DNA from: Bacillus benzoevorans
GTDB taxonomy: Bacteria > Bacillota > Bacilli > Bacillales > Cytobacillaceae
Length of the DNA: 64,000 nucleotides
Direction of reading: 5' to 3'
Assembly: GCF_014207535.1 (NCBI RefSeq)
Contig: NZ_JACHGK010000017.1
Location: forward strand, 14,696 to 78,695
The position numbers and the translations under genes were made by a program. Positions 51,220 to 59,614 of the stretch are shown here, in pieces (within the stretch, counting starts at the first letter, position 1; each line of letters starts with the position of its first letter). The notes under the pieces were generated by a model. It worked only from the letters and a program-made list of their open reading frames with translations. It was not told the origin of the DNA and made no database searches.

Positions 51220-51745
51220 TGATTCTATCGTCTCCTTTTTATTCATCCAAACTCATACCATGTATGGGTGAAACGAACTGTTATTCATTGTTCCCATACT
51301 AAGGCTAAACCCCTTGATAAATCATGTGTTTCCTTAAACGACCGTTTTGTAAGTGGAATACTATCTCTCGGATCATTGTAAAATAGTTCAATTTTATTCT
51401 CTTAATCCTTCCAGGTCTCTTTTCAAATGTATATTTAAGTGAAAGGGAATGGGGTTATCGTAATGAATAACACTATTTTAATATCAAAAATTTCTTTACT
51501 TCTTTTCCGTTAACATGTTGGTGTTACCACCTAGTGTATGTTAAGACAAACATCTAGCGCTTAGACAGATACCCAAATCAAGAGATTATTTTAATTTGCC
51601 GGAATGTACCACAAATTTCCAATTTTGGAAACACTTTTAAGTGTCTTTCACCTGTCCCTTTTTCCCTCCCACCTCTATCTCCGATGGTTAAATAACTCAC
51701 CATTTCTGGTGAAGTTAATATACTGTTTAGGAGGTGTTTCAAGCA
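51220..51745. other. intergenic region before sugar operon
   Basis: Divergent region between the RCC1 gene and the BKACE gene. No gene found. AGGAGG lies at 51729-51734. I could not place a confident -35/-10 pair; several AT-rich stretches are present at about 51440-51570. Confidence 0.5.
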
Positions 51746-52570
51746 ATGAAAAAGATTGGCATTTGTGCTGCGATTACAGGTTCGATGACAAAAATGCCCG
51801 GGCTTCCTGTTACTGTGGATGAGATTGTCCAATGTGCGTATGAATGCTCTATTGCAGGAGCTGCGATTGTTCATGTCCATGTTCGTGACAAAAATAAAAG
51901 ACCTTCTTTGGATGCTTCATTATACAAAGAAGTGTTGATTGGAATTCGTGAAAAATGCGACATATTAGTATGCATTTCTACCTCAAATCATCTTGTGGAT
52001 ATATCGGATAAAGAACGGATCAAGTTAATGGAACTAAAACCGGACTTAGCATCAATAGAAGTGACTTCCCTCAAACGACCTGACGGCGGTATTAGAAACT
52101 CGAAAAAATTTGTTAAAGATATCCTTCAAGCTATGAAACAGTATGGTGTGAAGCCCGAATTTGAGATATTTAATCCTAAAATGTTAAAAGAGCTATGGCG
52201 CTTAGTCGATGGAGGTTTCATAGATGACAATGCTTTTATTCAATTCGTAATTGGTTCAACCGGTGGGATGAAGCCCGACTATAAAAATATTCAATGGATT
52301 CTCGATTCCGTGCCAAAAGGTTTTCCTTGGTCTGTCGCCGGTATTGCAGCAATGCAGTTACCGGCAAATTTTATTTCCATTTTAAATGGCTGCGATGTGA
52401 TTCGGACAGGTATGGAAGACAATCGTTACTTTTTAAAAGGAATTCCTGTGAAAAATAATTTGGAATTTGTAAATAGGGCGGCAGCAATGATTCAAATGCT
52501 TGGCGGCAGCGTAGCTGATGCTTCTGAAATGTCAAAAGTATTGGGAGTAAAAGGACGAAAAGATGATTAA
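51746..52570 (+). CDS. BKACE (beta-keto acid cleavage) family protein
   Basis: 274 residues from ATG 51746, 11 bases after AGGAGG. The fold and motifs fit 3-keto-5-aminohexanoate cleavage enzymes: CAAITGSMTKMPGLPVTVDEI, GAAIVHVHVRD (Zn-binding H-x-H), KPEFEIFNPKML, FIQFVIGSTGGM, WSVAGIAAMQLPANF. The family joins a beta-keto acid and acetyl-CoA to give acetoacetate and a CoA thioester. Here it opens an operon with sugar-modifying genes, an unusual setting. The substrate is unknown; an acyl group for the amino sugar is one idea. Confidence 0.85.
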   Translation: MKKIGICAAITGSMTKMPGLPVTVDEIVQCAYECSIAGAAIVHVHVRDKNKRPSLDASLYKEVLIGIREKCDILVCISTSNHLVDISDKERIKLMELKPDLASIEVTSLKRPDGGIRNSKKFVKDILQAMKQYGVKPEFEIFNPKMLKELWRLVDGGFIDDNAFIQFVIGSTGGMKPDYKNIQWILDSVPKGFPWSVAGIAAMQLPANFISILNGCDVIRTGMEDNRYFLKGIPVKNNLEFVNRAAAMIQMLGGSVADASEMSKVLGVKGRKDD

Positions 52571-53660
52571 ATTTGCACATCCACATATTGGTCAAGAGGA
52601 AATTGATGCAGTTAGTACTGTACTGAAAAGCGGGCGATTAGCAAGCGGAGAAATTGTATTGCAGTTTCAAAGAGAGTTTTCAAGGTATCTGAACCATGAA
52701 CATTGTATTGCGGCTTCCTCTGGGACAGCAGCTTTAGAAATCGCCCTTAGAGCACTTGGAATCAAAAAGGGGGACAAAATCATTACCACAGCGTTCTCAT
52801 TTATAGCAACATCCAACGTGATTGTACATGCTGGGGGAATTCCAATTTTTGCGGATATTGATGAAACTACCATGAACATCTCTGCTGAAAGCATTGAACA
52901 CATTCTTCAAGAGCAAGAAGGGATAAAAGCTATTTTAATTGTTCATTTGTTTGGCCAAAGTTGTAACATGGACAAAATTAAGGAAATTGCAAGCAGATAC
53001 CAATTACTGCTCATAGAAGACTGTGCGCAGGCGTCGGGAGCAGAATGGAAAGGACGTAAATTAGGAACTTTCGGGGATGCTGGTGCGTTCAGTTTTTACC
53101 CAACAAAGAATATGACAACGGCTGAAGGCGGTATGGTGGTTTTCAAGGATGAAAAGGCAGAAGGAATCGCCAGACAACTGATTCAGCATGGTATTAAAGA
53201 AAGAAATCAATTTGAATTCATCGGATACAATTATCGTATGACTGAGATTTCTGCGGCAATTGGTTTATGCCAACTTAAAAAGCTGGAACATTTCAACTCA
53301 GTTAGAAGAGAAATTGCAGCTTTTTTTGATGAAAACATTGCTCATGGCAACATGATCAAACCGCAGGAAGTTCTTGGAGCAAAGCATGTATATAATCAGT
53401 ATACATTACGTATTTTGAATGGGAAAAGAGATGCATTTATTGCATATATGGAAAATGAAGGGATTGGAACTTCCATTTATTATCCCTATTTGATCCCCGA
53501 GCAAGTCTGTTACAGATCCATTGATTTTCTCCCGAAAGAATATGATAAAAAACTTAAAGTTGCAAACATAATTAAACATCAAGTAGTCTCAATACCTGTT
53601 CATCCTAGCTTAATGCAAGGACAAATAGAACGTATTGTAACTACAATTAACAAGTTTTAA
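52563..53660 (+). CDS. DegT/DnrJ/EryC1/StrS aminotransferase
   Basis: 365 residues of the PLP-dependent sugar aminotransferase family. The N-terminus KFAHPHIGQEEIDAVSTVLKSGRLASG, the SGTAALEIALRALGI cofactor loop, EDCAQASGAEWKGRKLGTFGDAGAFSFYPTKNMTTAEGG with the PLP Lys, and a GYNYRMTEISAAIGL segment. It converts a nucleotide-linked keto sugar to an amino sugar using Glu. Its start overlaps the BKACE stop by 8 bp. Confidence 0.95.
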   Translation: MIKFAHPHIGQEEIDAVSTVLKSGRLASGEIVLQFQREFSRYLNHEHCIAASSGTAALEIALRALGIKKGDKIITTAFSFIATSNVIVHAGGIPIFADIDETTMNISAESIEHILQEQEGIKAILIVHLFGQSCNMDKIKEIASRYQLLLIEDCAQASGAEWKGRKLGTFGDAGAFSFYPTKNMTTAEGGMVVFKDEKAEGIARQLIQHGIKERNQFEFIGYNYRMTEISAAIGLCQLKKLEHFNSVRREIAAFFDENIAHGNMIKPQEVLGAKHVYNQYTLRILNGKRDAFIAYMENEGIGTSIYYPYLIPEQVCYRSIDFLPKEYDKKLKVANIIKHQVVSIPVHPSLMQGQIERIVTTINKF

Positions 53661-53704
53661 GTATGCGTACTAGAAAATAGTCTTAAGAAATTTGGTGAAC
53701 TGTT

Positions 53705-55423
53705 TTGAGGCTTGGATTAATTGGGTTTGGAAAATGGGGACCGAATATTGCAAAAGAAATAGCATTGAATAAGAATATGCGGCTTTGTGCAATTTGTGAT
53801 ACCAATGAACAGCGACTTCGAGCTGCTGAAGATATCTTTGCAAAAAACAAAGATGTTTTTATAACGACAAATTACCATTTACTGTTATCCGACAAAATTG
53901 ATGCAATCGCAGTAGCAGTGGGAGTGGGGAACAGTTTTGAAATTGCAAAAGATATATTGCTTGCTAACAAACACTTATTTATTGAAAAACCATTTGCGAT
54001 GACATGTGAACATGCAATGGATCTCCAAAGCATTGCAATTCAGAGGGGTCTCACGATTCATGTTGACCACATCATGGTTTTTCATCCTGCGATAAAAAAA
54101 ATTAAATCCAACATGGTTAAATCTAGCCCGATGATAAATTTTGAATCAACAAGAAACACTATTGGGCAGTACAGTGTGCCTGCTGAAATGCTTTGGGATT
54201 TGGCCGTTCATGATTTGGCTGTACTAGATTACTTGTTAGATGGTCAAGAGCTCGATGTTCTAAAAATAGATTATCATTCTAATGAAATGACTTTAACTCT
54301 GAGTTGCAATACAGTCTTAGGACGTATCAGGGTGGGGCAAAATGCGACGGAGAAAGAACGTCATACAAAAATCAGTTTTGCCGATAAAGAAATCTATTTT
54401 GACGAATTGGATGATAGAAAGGCATTCACCATCTACGACAAAGATAAAAATGAAAATCTGTGCAAACCAATCGATCAAATCTATGATGGACCCGATGCAT
54501 TGACAAGCAGTTTAACTCATTTTATCGACTGTGTGCACTGTCGTAGAAAATCAATTTCAGGAGCAGAACAAGCGATCCGCTGTTTAAAAGTAATGGAGAA
54601 GGCTGAAAAGATGATGAAAACGGAGAGGCTAAAAAGAGTGATTCATGAAAGCGCGTATATAGATAAAAAAGCAATTATAGGAGAAAGAGTAAGCATCGGT
54701 GAATTTTCAATTATCAGTGATGGTGTACGAATTGGTGATGGAGTAACCATATCCAGCCATACAAAGATTCATCCATCCACTACCATTGGAAACGGTACAT
54801 TCATAGGCAGTTTTTGTTCCATTGGTGCCCTGCCTAATCTCAAAGGTTTTGACACATCAATCGAATCTGGACTTATTATTGGTTCAAACAATACGATTAA
54901 TGATCATACAGTCATAGCCAGGTCCAAAGATCCGGGCGGCAAAACGATCATTGGCGATTGCAATCATATCGGTCATGGTGCTTATATAGGTCATGATGTG
55001 ATAATTGGAAATTCAACCACATTATCGGCTCATGTACGGATTTCCGGGTACACCCGAGTCGATGATTTTGCTCATATCGGTATGTCTGCTTTTACACATC
55101 AGTTTACTAACGTGGGCAAATATGTAATGATCGGTGCATTGGCAAAAGTCGTCCGGGACATTCCGCCTTATTTTCTGGTAGACGGCAACCCTGCGCTGAT
55201 TAAAAAAATAAACAAAGTCGGTTTGGAAAGACAAGGATTCACTGTTGAACAGATTTATCAGCTTGAATGTATTCTAAAAGCATTTGCAAGCAGTTCCTAT
55301 CCTTCTTTGAATACTCAGGATCGAGCGAAGCTGATAAAGCAATTTCAAGCATGTGAAATGTTCTCAAAGTTGATACAGTTTATTAATGATTCAAAAAGAG
55401 GGTGCACTAGAATTGATGTATAG
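53705..55423 (+). CDS. Gfo/Idh/MocA dehydrogenase fused to left-handed beta-helix acyltransferase
   Basis: 572 residues from a TTG start with GGTGA upstream. Residues about 1-310 form a Rossmann dehydrogenase (MRLGLIGFGKWGPNIAKEIA; EKPFAMTCEHAMDLQ). From about 315 a left-handed parallel beta-helix of hexapeptide repeats (SAYIDKKAIIGERVSIGEFS...VIIGNSTTLSAHVRISGYTRV; HIGMSAF...) ends with a helical tail. The WlbA-plus-WlbB pair (oxidise at C3, then acylate the amino group) is a good model. In this single chain the two steps flank the aminotransferase reaction of the preceding gene. Confidence 0.92.
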   Translation: MRLGLIGFGKWGPNIAKEIALNKNMRLCAICDTNEQRLRAAEDIFAKNKDVFITTNYHLLLSDKIDAIAVAVGVGNSFEIAKDILLANKHLFIEKPFAMTCEHAMDLQSIAIQRGLTIHVDHIMVFHPAIKKIKSNMVKSSPMINFESTRNTIGQYSVPAEMLWDLAVHDLAVLDYLLDGQELDVLKIDYHSNEMTLTLSCNTVLGRIRVGQNATEKERHTKISFADKEIYFDELDDRKAFTIYDKDKNENLCKPIDQIYDGPDALTSSLTHFIDCVHCRRKSISGAEQAIRCLKVMEKAEKMMKTERLKRVIHESAYIDKKAIIGERVSIGEFSIISDGVRIGDGVTISSHTKIHPSTTIGNGTFIGSFCSIGALPNLKGFDTSIESGLIIGSNNTINDHTVIARSKDPGGKTIIGDCNHIGHGAYIGHDVIIGNSTTLSAHVRISGYTRVDDFAHIGMSAFTHQFTNVGKYVMIGALAKVVRDIPPYFLVDGNPALIKKINKVGLERQGFTVEQIYQLECILKAFASSSYPSLNTQDRAKLIKQFQACEMFSKLIQFINDSKRGCTRIDV

Positions 55424-56633
55424 TGAGATCATCGAGAAAATTCTTAATAGTTTAAAAAATAAGGATTGCGTGGTTTCATTTTGTCATGACGATTACCGGA
55501 AGGTTACCGGAGGCGCGCAAAAATACGAATTAGAGCAACAAAAAATGATGAATGATCGCTGCATTTCTTTTGTGGCATTATTCACCGTCAGTAATCAAGA
55601 TGTAAGTAAAATCGAACCTAATAATTTGATTGTTGAAATTGTGATTGATGGTGAAACGACTTGCTTTTTGGAAGCTTGCCAAGTGGGATATTGTTTCGGA
55701 AAGCTTATTGCTGAGAAAAAAATTAATCTCTTACGCATTTTTCTCAACAGCTTATACAATATGAATATAGCGATGATTGATGGGATCATTAGCAGAATAA
55801 GAGAAACAAAGGATATAGAAACCCTTCATATCATGCATGATTATTACTCTATCTGTCGTAATATTTTTTTGTTTTATAATGACGAAGAATTTTGTGGTCC
55901 CGCACCTGTCGTATCACCGCGGTGTGCAGCCTGCCGTTACGGAGAAGGTCGCAAAGAGCATTATGACAGCGTCAATGAGCTATTTATCAAACATAAAATA
56001 ATCATCGTAGCACCTTCGGAAAACGGGAAACGGATTTTTTTACGGACATTTCCGCATCTTGAGAAAAATGTTCGCGTGGTTTCCCATCAGAATATGCTGC
56101 CATCGAAGAGTACCCCTGCTGGCTATTCAAATGTAGATCGTAGAATCAGAGTCGCATATATTGGCTATTCCTTCAAATATAAAGGCTGGGATGCTTGGGT
56201 AAAGTTGAATGGTATTTCTAATAAATCCGATTATGAATTTTATCATTTTTCATCCATTGATCAATCCTTACCTGGGACGATTTTTGTTGACACTAGTTTT
56301 CACAATGGTTCTGAGAAGGATACGACATCAAGGTTGGTAGAACATGAAATTGACGTTGTACTTCTGTGGTCAAATTGGTTCGGTAACTATAATTACACCT
56401 ATTACGAAAGCTTGGCAGCAAACTGTTTTGTGATCACATACAAAGACAGCGGCAATATTGCAGATCAGACAAACCACTTTAAAAACGGACTCGTTCTGGA
56501 TTCTGAGCAGGAATTGGTTAAATTGTTTGATAATACAGAAAAACTTAAAGAATGCATTGCGATGTACAAAAATTCTAATGAGTTCTACCGAGTAATTGTC
56601 AATAATGAACTGGCAGACGAACTTATGGACTAG
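55416..56633 (+). CDS. glycosyltransferase-like protein
   Basis: 405 residues from ATG 55416 (TTG 55413 is close), overlapping the previous stop by 8 bp. The N-terminal part has a Rossmann-like start and a CGPAPVVSPRCAACRYG Cys cluster (C-x-x-C), and the C-terminal part resembles a GT-B donor domain (IRVAYIGYSFKYKGWDAW; YYESLAANCFVITYKDSGNIAD). It probably attaches the sugar made by the operon to an acceptor. The family match is less certain than that of its neighbours. Confidence 0.7.
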   Translation: MYSEIIEKILNSLKNKDCVVSFCHDDYRKVTGGAQKYELEQQKMMNDRCISFVALFTVSNQDVSKIEPNNLIVEIVIDGETTCFLEACQVGYCFGKLIAEKKINLLRIFLNSLYNMNIAMIDGIISRIRETKDIETLHIMHDYYSICRNIFLFYNDEEFCGPAPVVSPRCAACRYGEGRKEHYDSVNELFIKHKIIIVAPSENGKRIFLRTFPHLEKNVRVVSHQNMLPSKSTPAGYSNVDRRIRVAYIGYSFKYKGWDAWVKLNGISNKSDYEFYHFSSIDQSLPGTIFVDTSFHNGSEKDTTSRLVEHEIDVVLLWSNWFGNYNYTYYESLAANCFVITYKDSGNIADQTNHFKNGLVLDSEQELVKLFDNTEKLKECIAMYKNSNEFYRVIVNNELADELMD

Positions 56634-56636
56634 GGA

Positions 56637-56695
56637 CAAAGGTTTGATGTGACCCATCTTTTTTGGAAAGTGGGACAAAATCTATCCTTCTGTTC
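56637..56695. repeat. REP-like repeat type B, degenerate copy
   Basis: GGGACAAAGGTTTGATGTGA, then CCCATCTTTTTTGGAAAGTG and GGACAAAATC. Right at the 3' end of the glycosyltransferase gene. Confidence 0.6.
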
Positions 56696-56948
56696 CCGCT
56701 ATAATGGGGGACTGCAGGATTTGCTTATACTATCTTTATATTATATTTATTATGTTATTTTCAATGTTGACTTGGAATGATGGAACTTTTTCAATGTCTG
56801 AATGGTGAATCATTACTAATAATACGATTTTACGTAGTATTGTTGAAGATGATATCCACATAAAAAGGCTGTCTACCGAATGTACGAAATGAGTATCATT
56901 TGTAGCATCAGAAGAGCGGAAGTACAACAGATGCATAAAAACAGCTTG

Positions 56949-56984
56949 AAAAAGGCGAGCACTATGATAAGTGCTGCCTTTTTC
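56949..56984. terminator. terminator-like hairpin
   Basis: AAAAGGC-G-AGCACT, loop, AAGTGCT-GCCTTTTT. The surrounding 56696-56997 holds only short broken frames. Confidence 0.7.
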
Positions 56985-56997
56985 ATTTATCCATTGT

Positions 56998-57121
56998 TTA
57001 TGATATGAGTTGGTCTACCATTTGCGGCGGCCCCTCCAGCCAGCCGTGTTTCATCATGATTTTAACTCCCTCAGGCGTATACAGAAACACATCTTTGGCT
57101 GCTTTAGATTGTGAATCATCT
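56998..57121 (-). pseudogene. DUF3231-type C-terminal fragment
   Basis: Minus-strand translation gives DDSQSKAAKDVFLYTPEGVK, then IMMKHGWLEGPPQMVDQLIS and a stop. The G-W-L-E-x-P-P element is typical of the C-terminus of DUF3231 proteins. No start is present upstream; the frame breaks near 57130. Also called spore-coat or stress-associated in some lists; no function is assigned. Confidence 0.5.
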
Positions 57122-57170
57122 CGGTCGTTTTCGAAATGGTTATATGAGGTGCAGCGTTTTTATTCTCTTT

Positions 57171-57383
57171 TTAACTGCCCGAATAGTAAACACTATCATT
57201 TACTTCTTTTACACCTTCCAATTTCTCAATTTCCCCTACTATCGATTCAGTTGGAGCTTCAATTTCAATAAAAGTAGTTCCGTCAGACAATGTATATGGT
57301 TCATTTTTTAGACCAAGGCTGTTTAAATAATTTTGAACTTCTGCTTCCTTACCCATTTCTACTTGTGCAGTTTTATAGAGCAT
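57171..57383 (-). CDS. small alpha/beta protein, unknown function
   Basis: 70 residues from the ATG behind AAGGGGAGAT. Alternating strands and helices (MLYKTAQVEMGKEAEVQNYL; TTFIEIEAPTESIVGEIEKLEGVKEV) suggest a ferredoxin-like or ACT/HMA-sized fold. No CxxC motif. Family not recognised. The clear site makes it a better call than the overlapping plus-strand frames. Confidence 0.6.
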   Translation of the reverse strand: MLYKTAQVEMGKEAEVQNYLNSLGLKNEPYTLSDGTTFIEIEAPTESIVGEIEKLEGVKEVNDSVYYSGS

Positions 57384-57739
57384 TTATATCTCCCCTTTTG
57401 TTTTATTATCTTTGGTGCAAATGAATCCGCCGCCCACGCTTTGCGTGGAGGGAACCGTCGGTTTTTATTTTTTCCTAAATAATGATTTAAATTACAATTA
57501 CCATTTTTACTTCTTTGAAAAAAAGAATAGGCTGTAGGTTCTTTTGTCTGCTTCATATGAATTAGCAACATCTGATAACGACAATTGGATCACTCCTAAA
57601 TGTTTTATTTTCAGAATTGACTATTTGGGGGTGGAATTTTCAAACATAAATGGAATTTGGTGTTAAAATGTATTAAAAGATACATTAAACAAATGGAGCA
57701 ATAGAGTTTAATATGATGTGAAATGCTTGGAGGTGTAGG

Positions 57740-57919
57740 ATGTTTAAAAAAAGCATCAGATTTCCCTTGATATATTTTGTAGCATCAACCGTTTGGCAGT
57801 TAATTATTAAAAAAGATATTGAATGGATAAATAATATAGGTGTCTGTTTTATAATGATTTTGTTTATTTCCCTCTATAGTTGGGCAAAGAAACCATATGA
57901 ATGGAAAAAGGAAAAATAA
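57740..57919 (+). CDS. 59-residue membrane protein, unknown function
   Basis: ATG behind GGAGGTGTAGG. Two helices (about 8-24 and 30-48) with Lys-rich ends (MFKKSIRFPL; KKPYEWKKEK). Not recognised. Too short for a standard list, but start, site and stop are consistent. Confidence 0.5.
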   Translation: MFKKSIRFPLIYFVASTVWQLIIKKDIEWINNIGVCFIMILFISLYSWAKKPYEWKKEK

Positions 57920-58052
57920 AAGTTATCTTTACCTAAATGATGGGTATGATTGGTTAATAAAGTGATTCGCTTACTGTGCTAATGATGCACTTTACTTCAA
58001 TAAAGACAATTGATTTCGTTCTGGTAATATAAGTATAAAAAGGGTGGGATTT

Positions 58053-58190
58053 ATGTCTGATAAATCAACTAAGAATATAATGATAGGTATTTTAATCTGA
58101 ATCATTAATTGGGCAATATTTTTCTTCTTTTTCATATTAACTATCTTCTGTAAACTAAGGAAGAAGTGGGGGAATACCTGCTTCTGGTAA
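58053..58190 (+). pseudogene. small membrane gene with in-frame TGA
   Basis: MSDKSTKNIMIGILI, TGA (58098-58100), then IINWAIFFFFFILTIFCKLR, KKWGNTCFW and a stop. AAGGGTGGG precedes the ATG. A TGG-to-TGA change would make one intact 45-residue membrane protein. It may be a fresh nonsense mutation or, less likely, chance. Confidence 0.35.
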
Positions 58191-58373
58191 TAGGAAAATG
58201 AAAATAAAAATTCCTACTAACGGTATTAGCAAAAAAAGAGATAAGAAAAAAATTATACATCCGATTGCAAATTTATCTATTAAATTATTATTGATGAAGT
58301 CTCCCCCCATTAAGTACCAAAGGTTACTTATTAATATAATTACACGTTAATATTCTCCATATTTTATTATATT

Positions 58374-58425
58374 ATATCATCATATACATAGAAATGCTAT
58401 GTATATGATGATATATGTTTTTTTT
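58374..58425. terminator. long AT-rich terminator
   Basis: An 18-bp perfect stem (58374-58391 and 58397-58414), loop AAATG, then ATGTTTTTTTTAC. It faces the plus strand. Confidence 0.8.
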
Positions 58426-58555
58426 ACTAACTGATCCTTTAACGAAATAAATAAAGAAAAGTAAATTTTTTCTTATCAAATTCAAACTTTGTTAAAAGTT
58501 TGTTCATATTATCAAGATAAGCTTGGGAAAAGTAAAGAATCTACGGGGGCAATTA

Positions 58556-58786
58556 ATGAAAAAAATATTTACTTATAAGAGAGTAAACATTGCCATAGTG
58601 ACCTTTATATTATTGGGGATAGGTGCCATTTTGGGCGGTGTCTTTTCCAAAGATGAAGTAATAGCAAAAGTTGTGGGGCAAGGGGACTGTACCTCGTCTC
58701 TTTTACTCAGCATATTCAGTATATTTGGTAAACAGCATCCTTTTTTTATTTCTAGTAGCTTCCTTTTAATCACATTACAGCGATAA
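58556..58786 (+). CDS. small membrane protein, unknown function
   Basis: 76 residues from ATG 58556 behind GGGGGC. A basic start (MKKIFTYKRVNIAIVTF), two hydrophobic segments (about 11-28 and 50-72), and a conserved-looking VVGQGDCTSS between. Not recognised. Followed by a hairpin at 58809-58844. Confidence 0.45.
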   Translation: MKKIFTYKRVNIAIVTFILLGIGAILGGVFSKDEVIAKVVGQGDCTSSLLLSIFSIFGKQHPFFISSSFLLITLQR

Positions 58787-58808
58787 ATTAAGCAAATGAA
58801 GACAAAGA

Positions 58809-58844
58809 AAAATCGGTTCCATGACAACGATGGAAACCGATTTT
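58809..58844 (+). terminator. terminator-like hairpin
   Basis: AATCGGTTCCA, loop, TGGAAACCGATT, then TTC. Confidence 0.65.
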
Positions 58845-59614
58845 CTATTTGCTCCATTATTGAATTAAGATTACGATAATTTTGCTGGAATCTCATGACT
58901 TAAAAATGGATTTCATGTTCAAACAATTTAATTGGTCATCCAAGCAGAAAAACAATTACCATTTCCTTTCCGGATGATCTGCTTCACCGAAAAGATCACG
59001 AGCGGATTGTTGATGTCCAGTATGAAAATACGGAGTTAATATCTGTGTGAATGAAGAGGGGGGAACAGCTAATCGAGCGTACCTCCTCTTTTTCCATTAT
59101 TTACTCTGTGATGGATATCGGGTTCTAATAAAAAAAGCAAACAGTCACAGCTACTGTTTGCTTTTTTTACTTTTTCATCAGGTTATGCTGCTAAACCGTA
59201 GTAAATAGGTTATATCTCCTAATTTGTTACGAATCTTCTACATGGACACTGAATCAGGAAGAGACATTTTAAAAAGAAAAATCAAGTCACTAAATAGACA
59301 AGTAGTTAGATGATAACACATTAAGTTAGGTTTCCTAACGTTGTAGACGAATCTTCCACTTTGTTTAACTTTAATTATCTAGTGTTTTCAATAGGGTGAT
59401 AAGACTTTTTGTAACGTGACAATAGAAAAAAAGTTGAAAAATTTCAAAAAAGTTATTTAATATAACCTATTAACGTGATATTATCTAACATATACAAAAA
59501 ACGAATTTTTTGAAAATATAAATATTACCTTTTTTATATTCTTTGAATTTGATATCTTGGTAGGTTAAGTCACACTGTTTTTTTTTAAAATCTAATCTTT
59601 AAGGGGGATTATAC
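58845..59614. other. nirB upstream region with second terminator
   Basis: A fragment at about 58925-59049 reads HPSRKTITISFPDDLLHRKD and is too broken to name. At 59131-59167 AAAAAAGCAAACAGT, loop of 7, ACTGTTTGCTTTTTT is a strong terminator. TGTAACGTGACA (59410-59421) is a near palindrome of unknown meaning. The TnrA-like box and promoter are listed separately. Confidence 0.6.
59474..59522 (+). promoter_or_regulatory. TnrA-like box and promoter of nirB operon
   Basis: CGTGATATTATCTAACA (59474-59490) fits TGTNA-N7-TNACA at all but one base. TATAAA at 59517-59522 could be the -10, placing transcription start near 59529 and the box centre at about -47, the position used for TnrA activation. 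No good -35 is seen, as expected for an activated promoter. Inferred, not shown. Confidence 0.5.

Noticed and set aside
50428..51222. 264-codon plus-strand frame with repeated RAVPQL/DRSVGEKGEA-like units
   Set aside because: It is the antisense of the RCC1 repeat gene. The 150-bp repeat keeps the frame open by itself, and it has no ribosome site.
57005..57271. 88-codon plus-strand frame
   Set aside because: Lies opposite a DUF3231-like remnant and a minus-strand gene with a better start site.
58155..58310. 51-codon hydrophobic minus-strand frame
   Set aside because: No ribosome binding site and it overlaps a plus-strand small membrane gene. AT-rich DNA gives such frames by chance.
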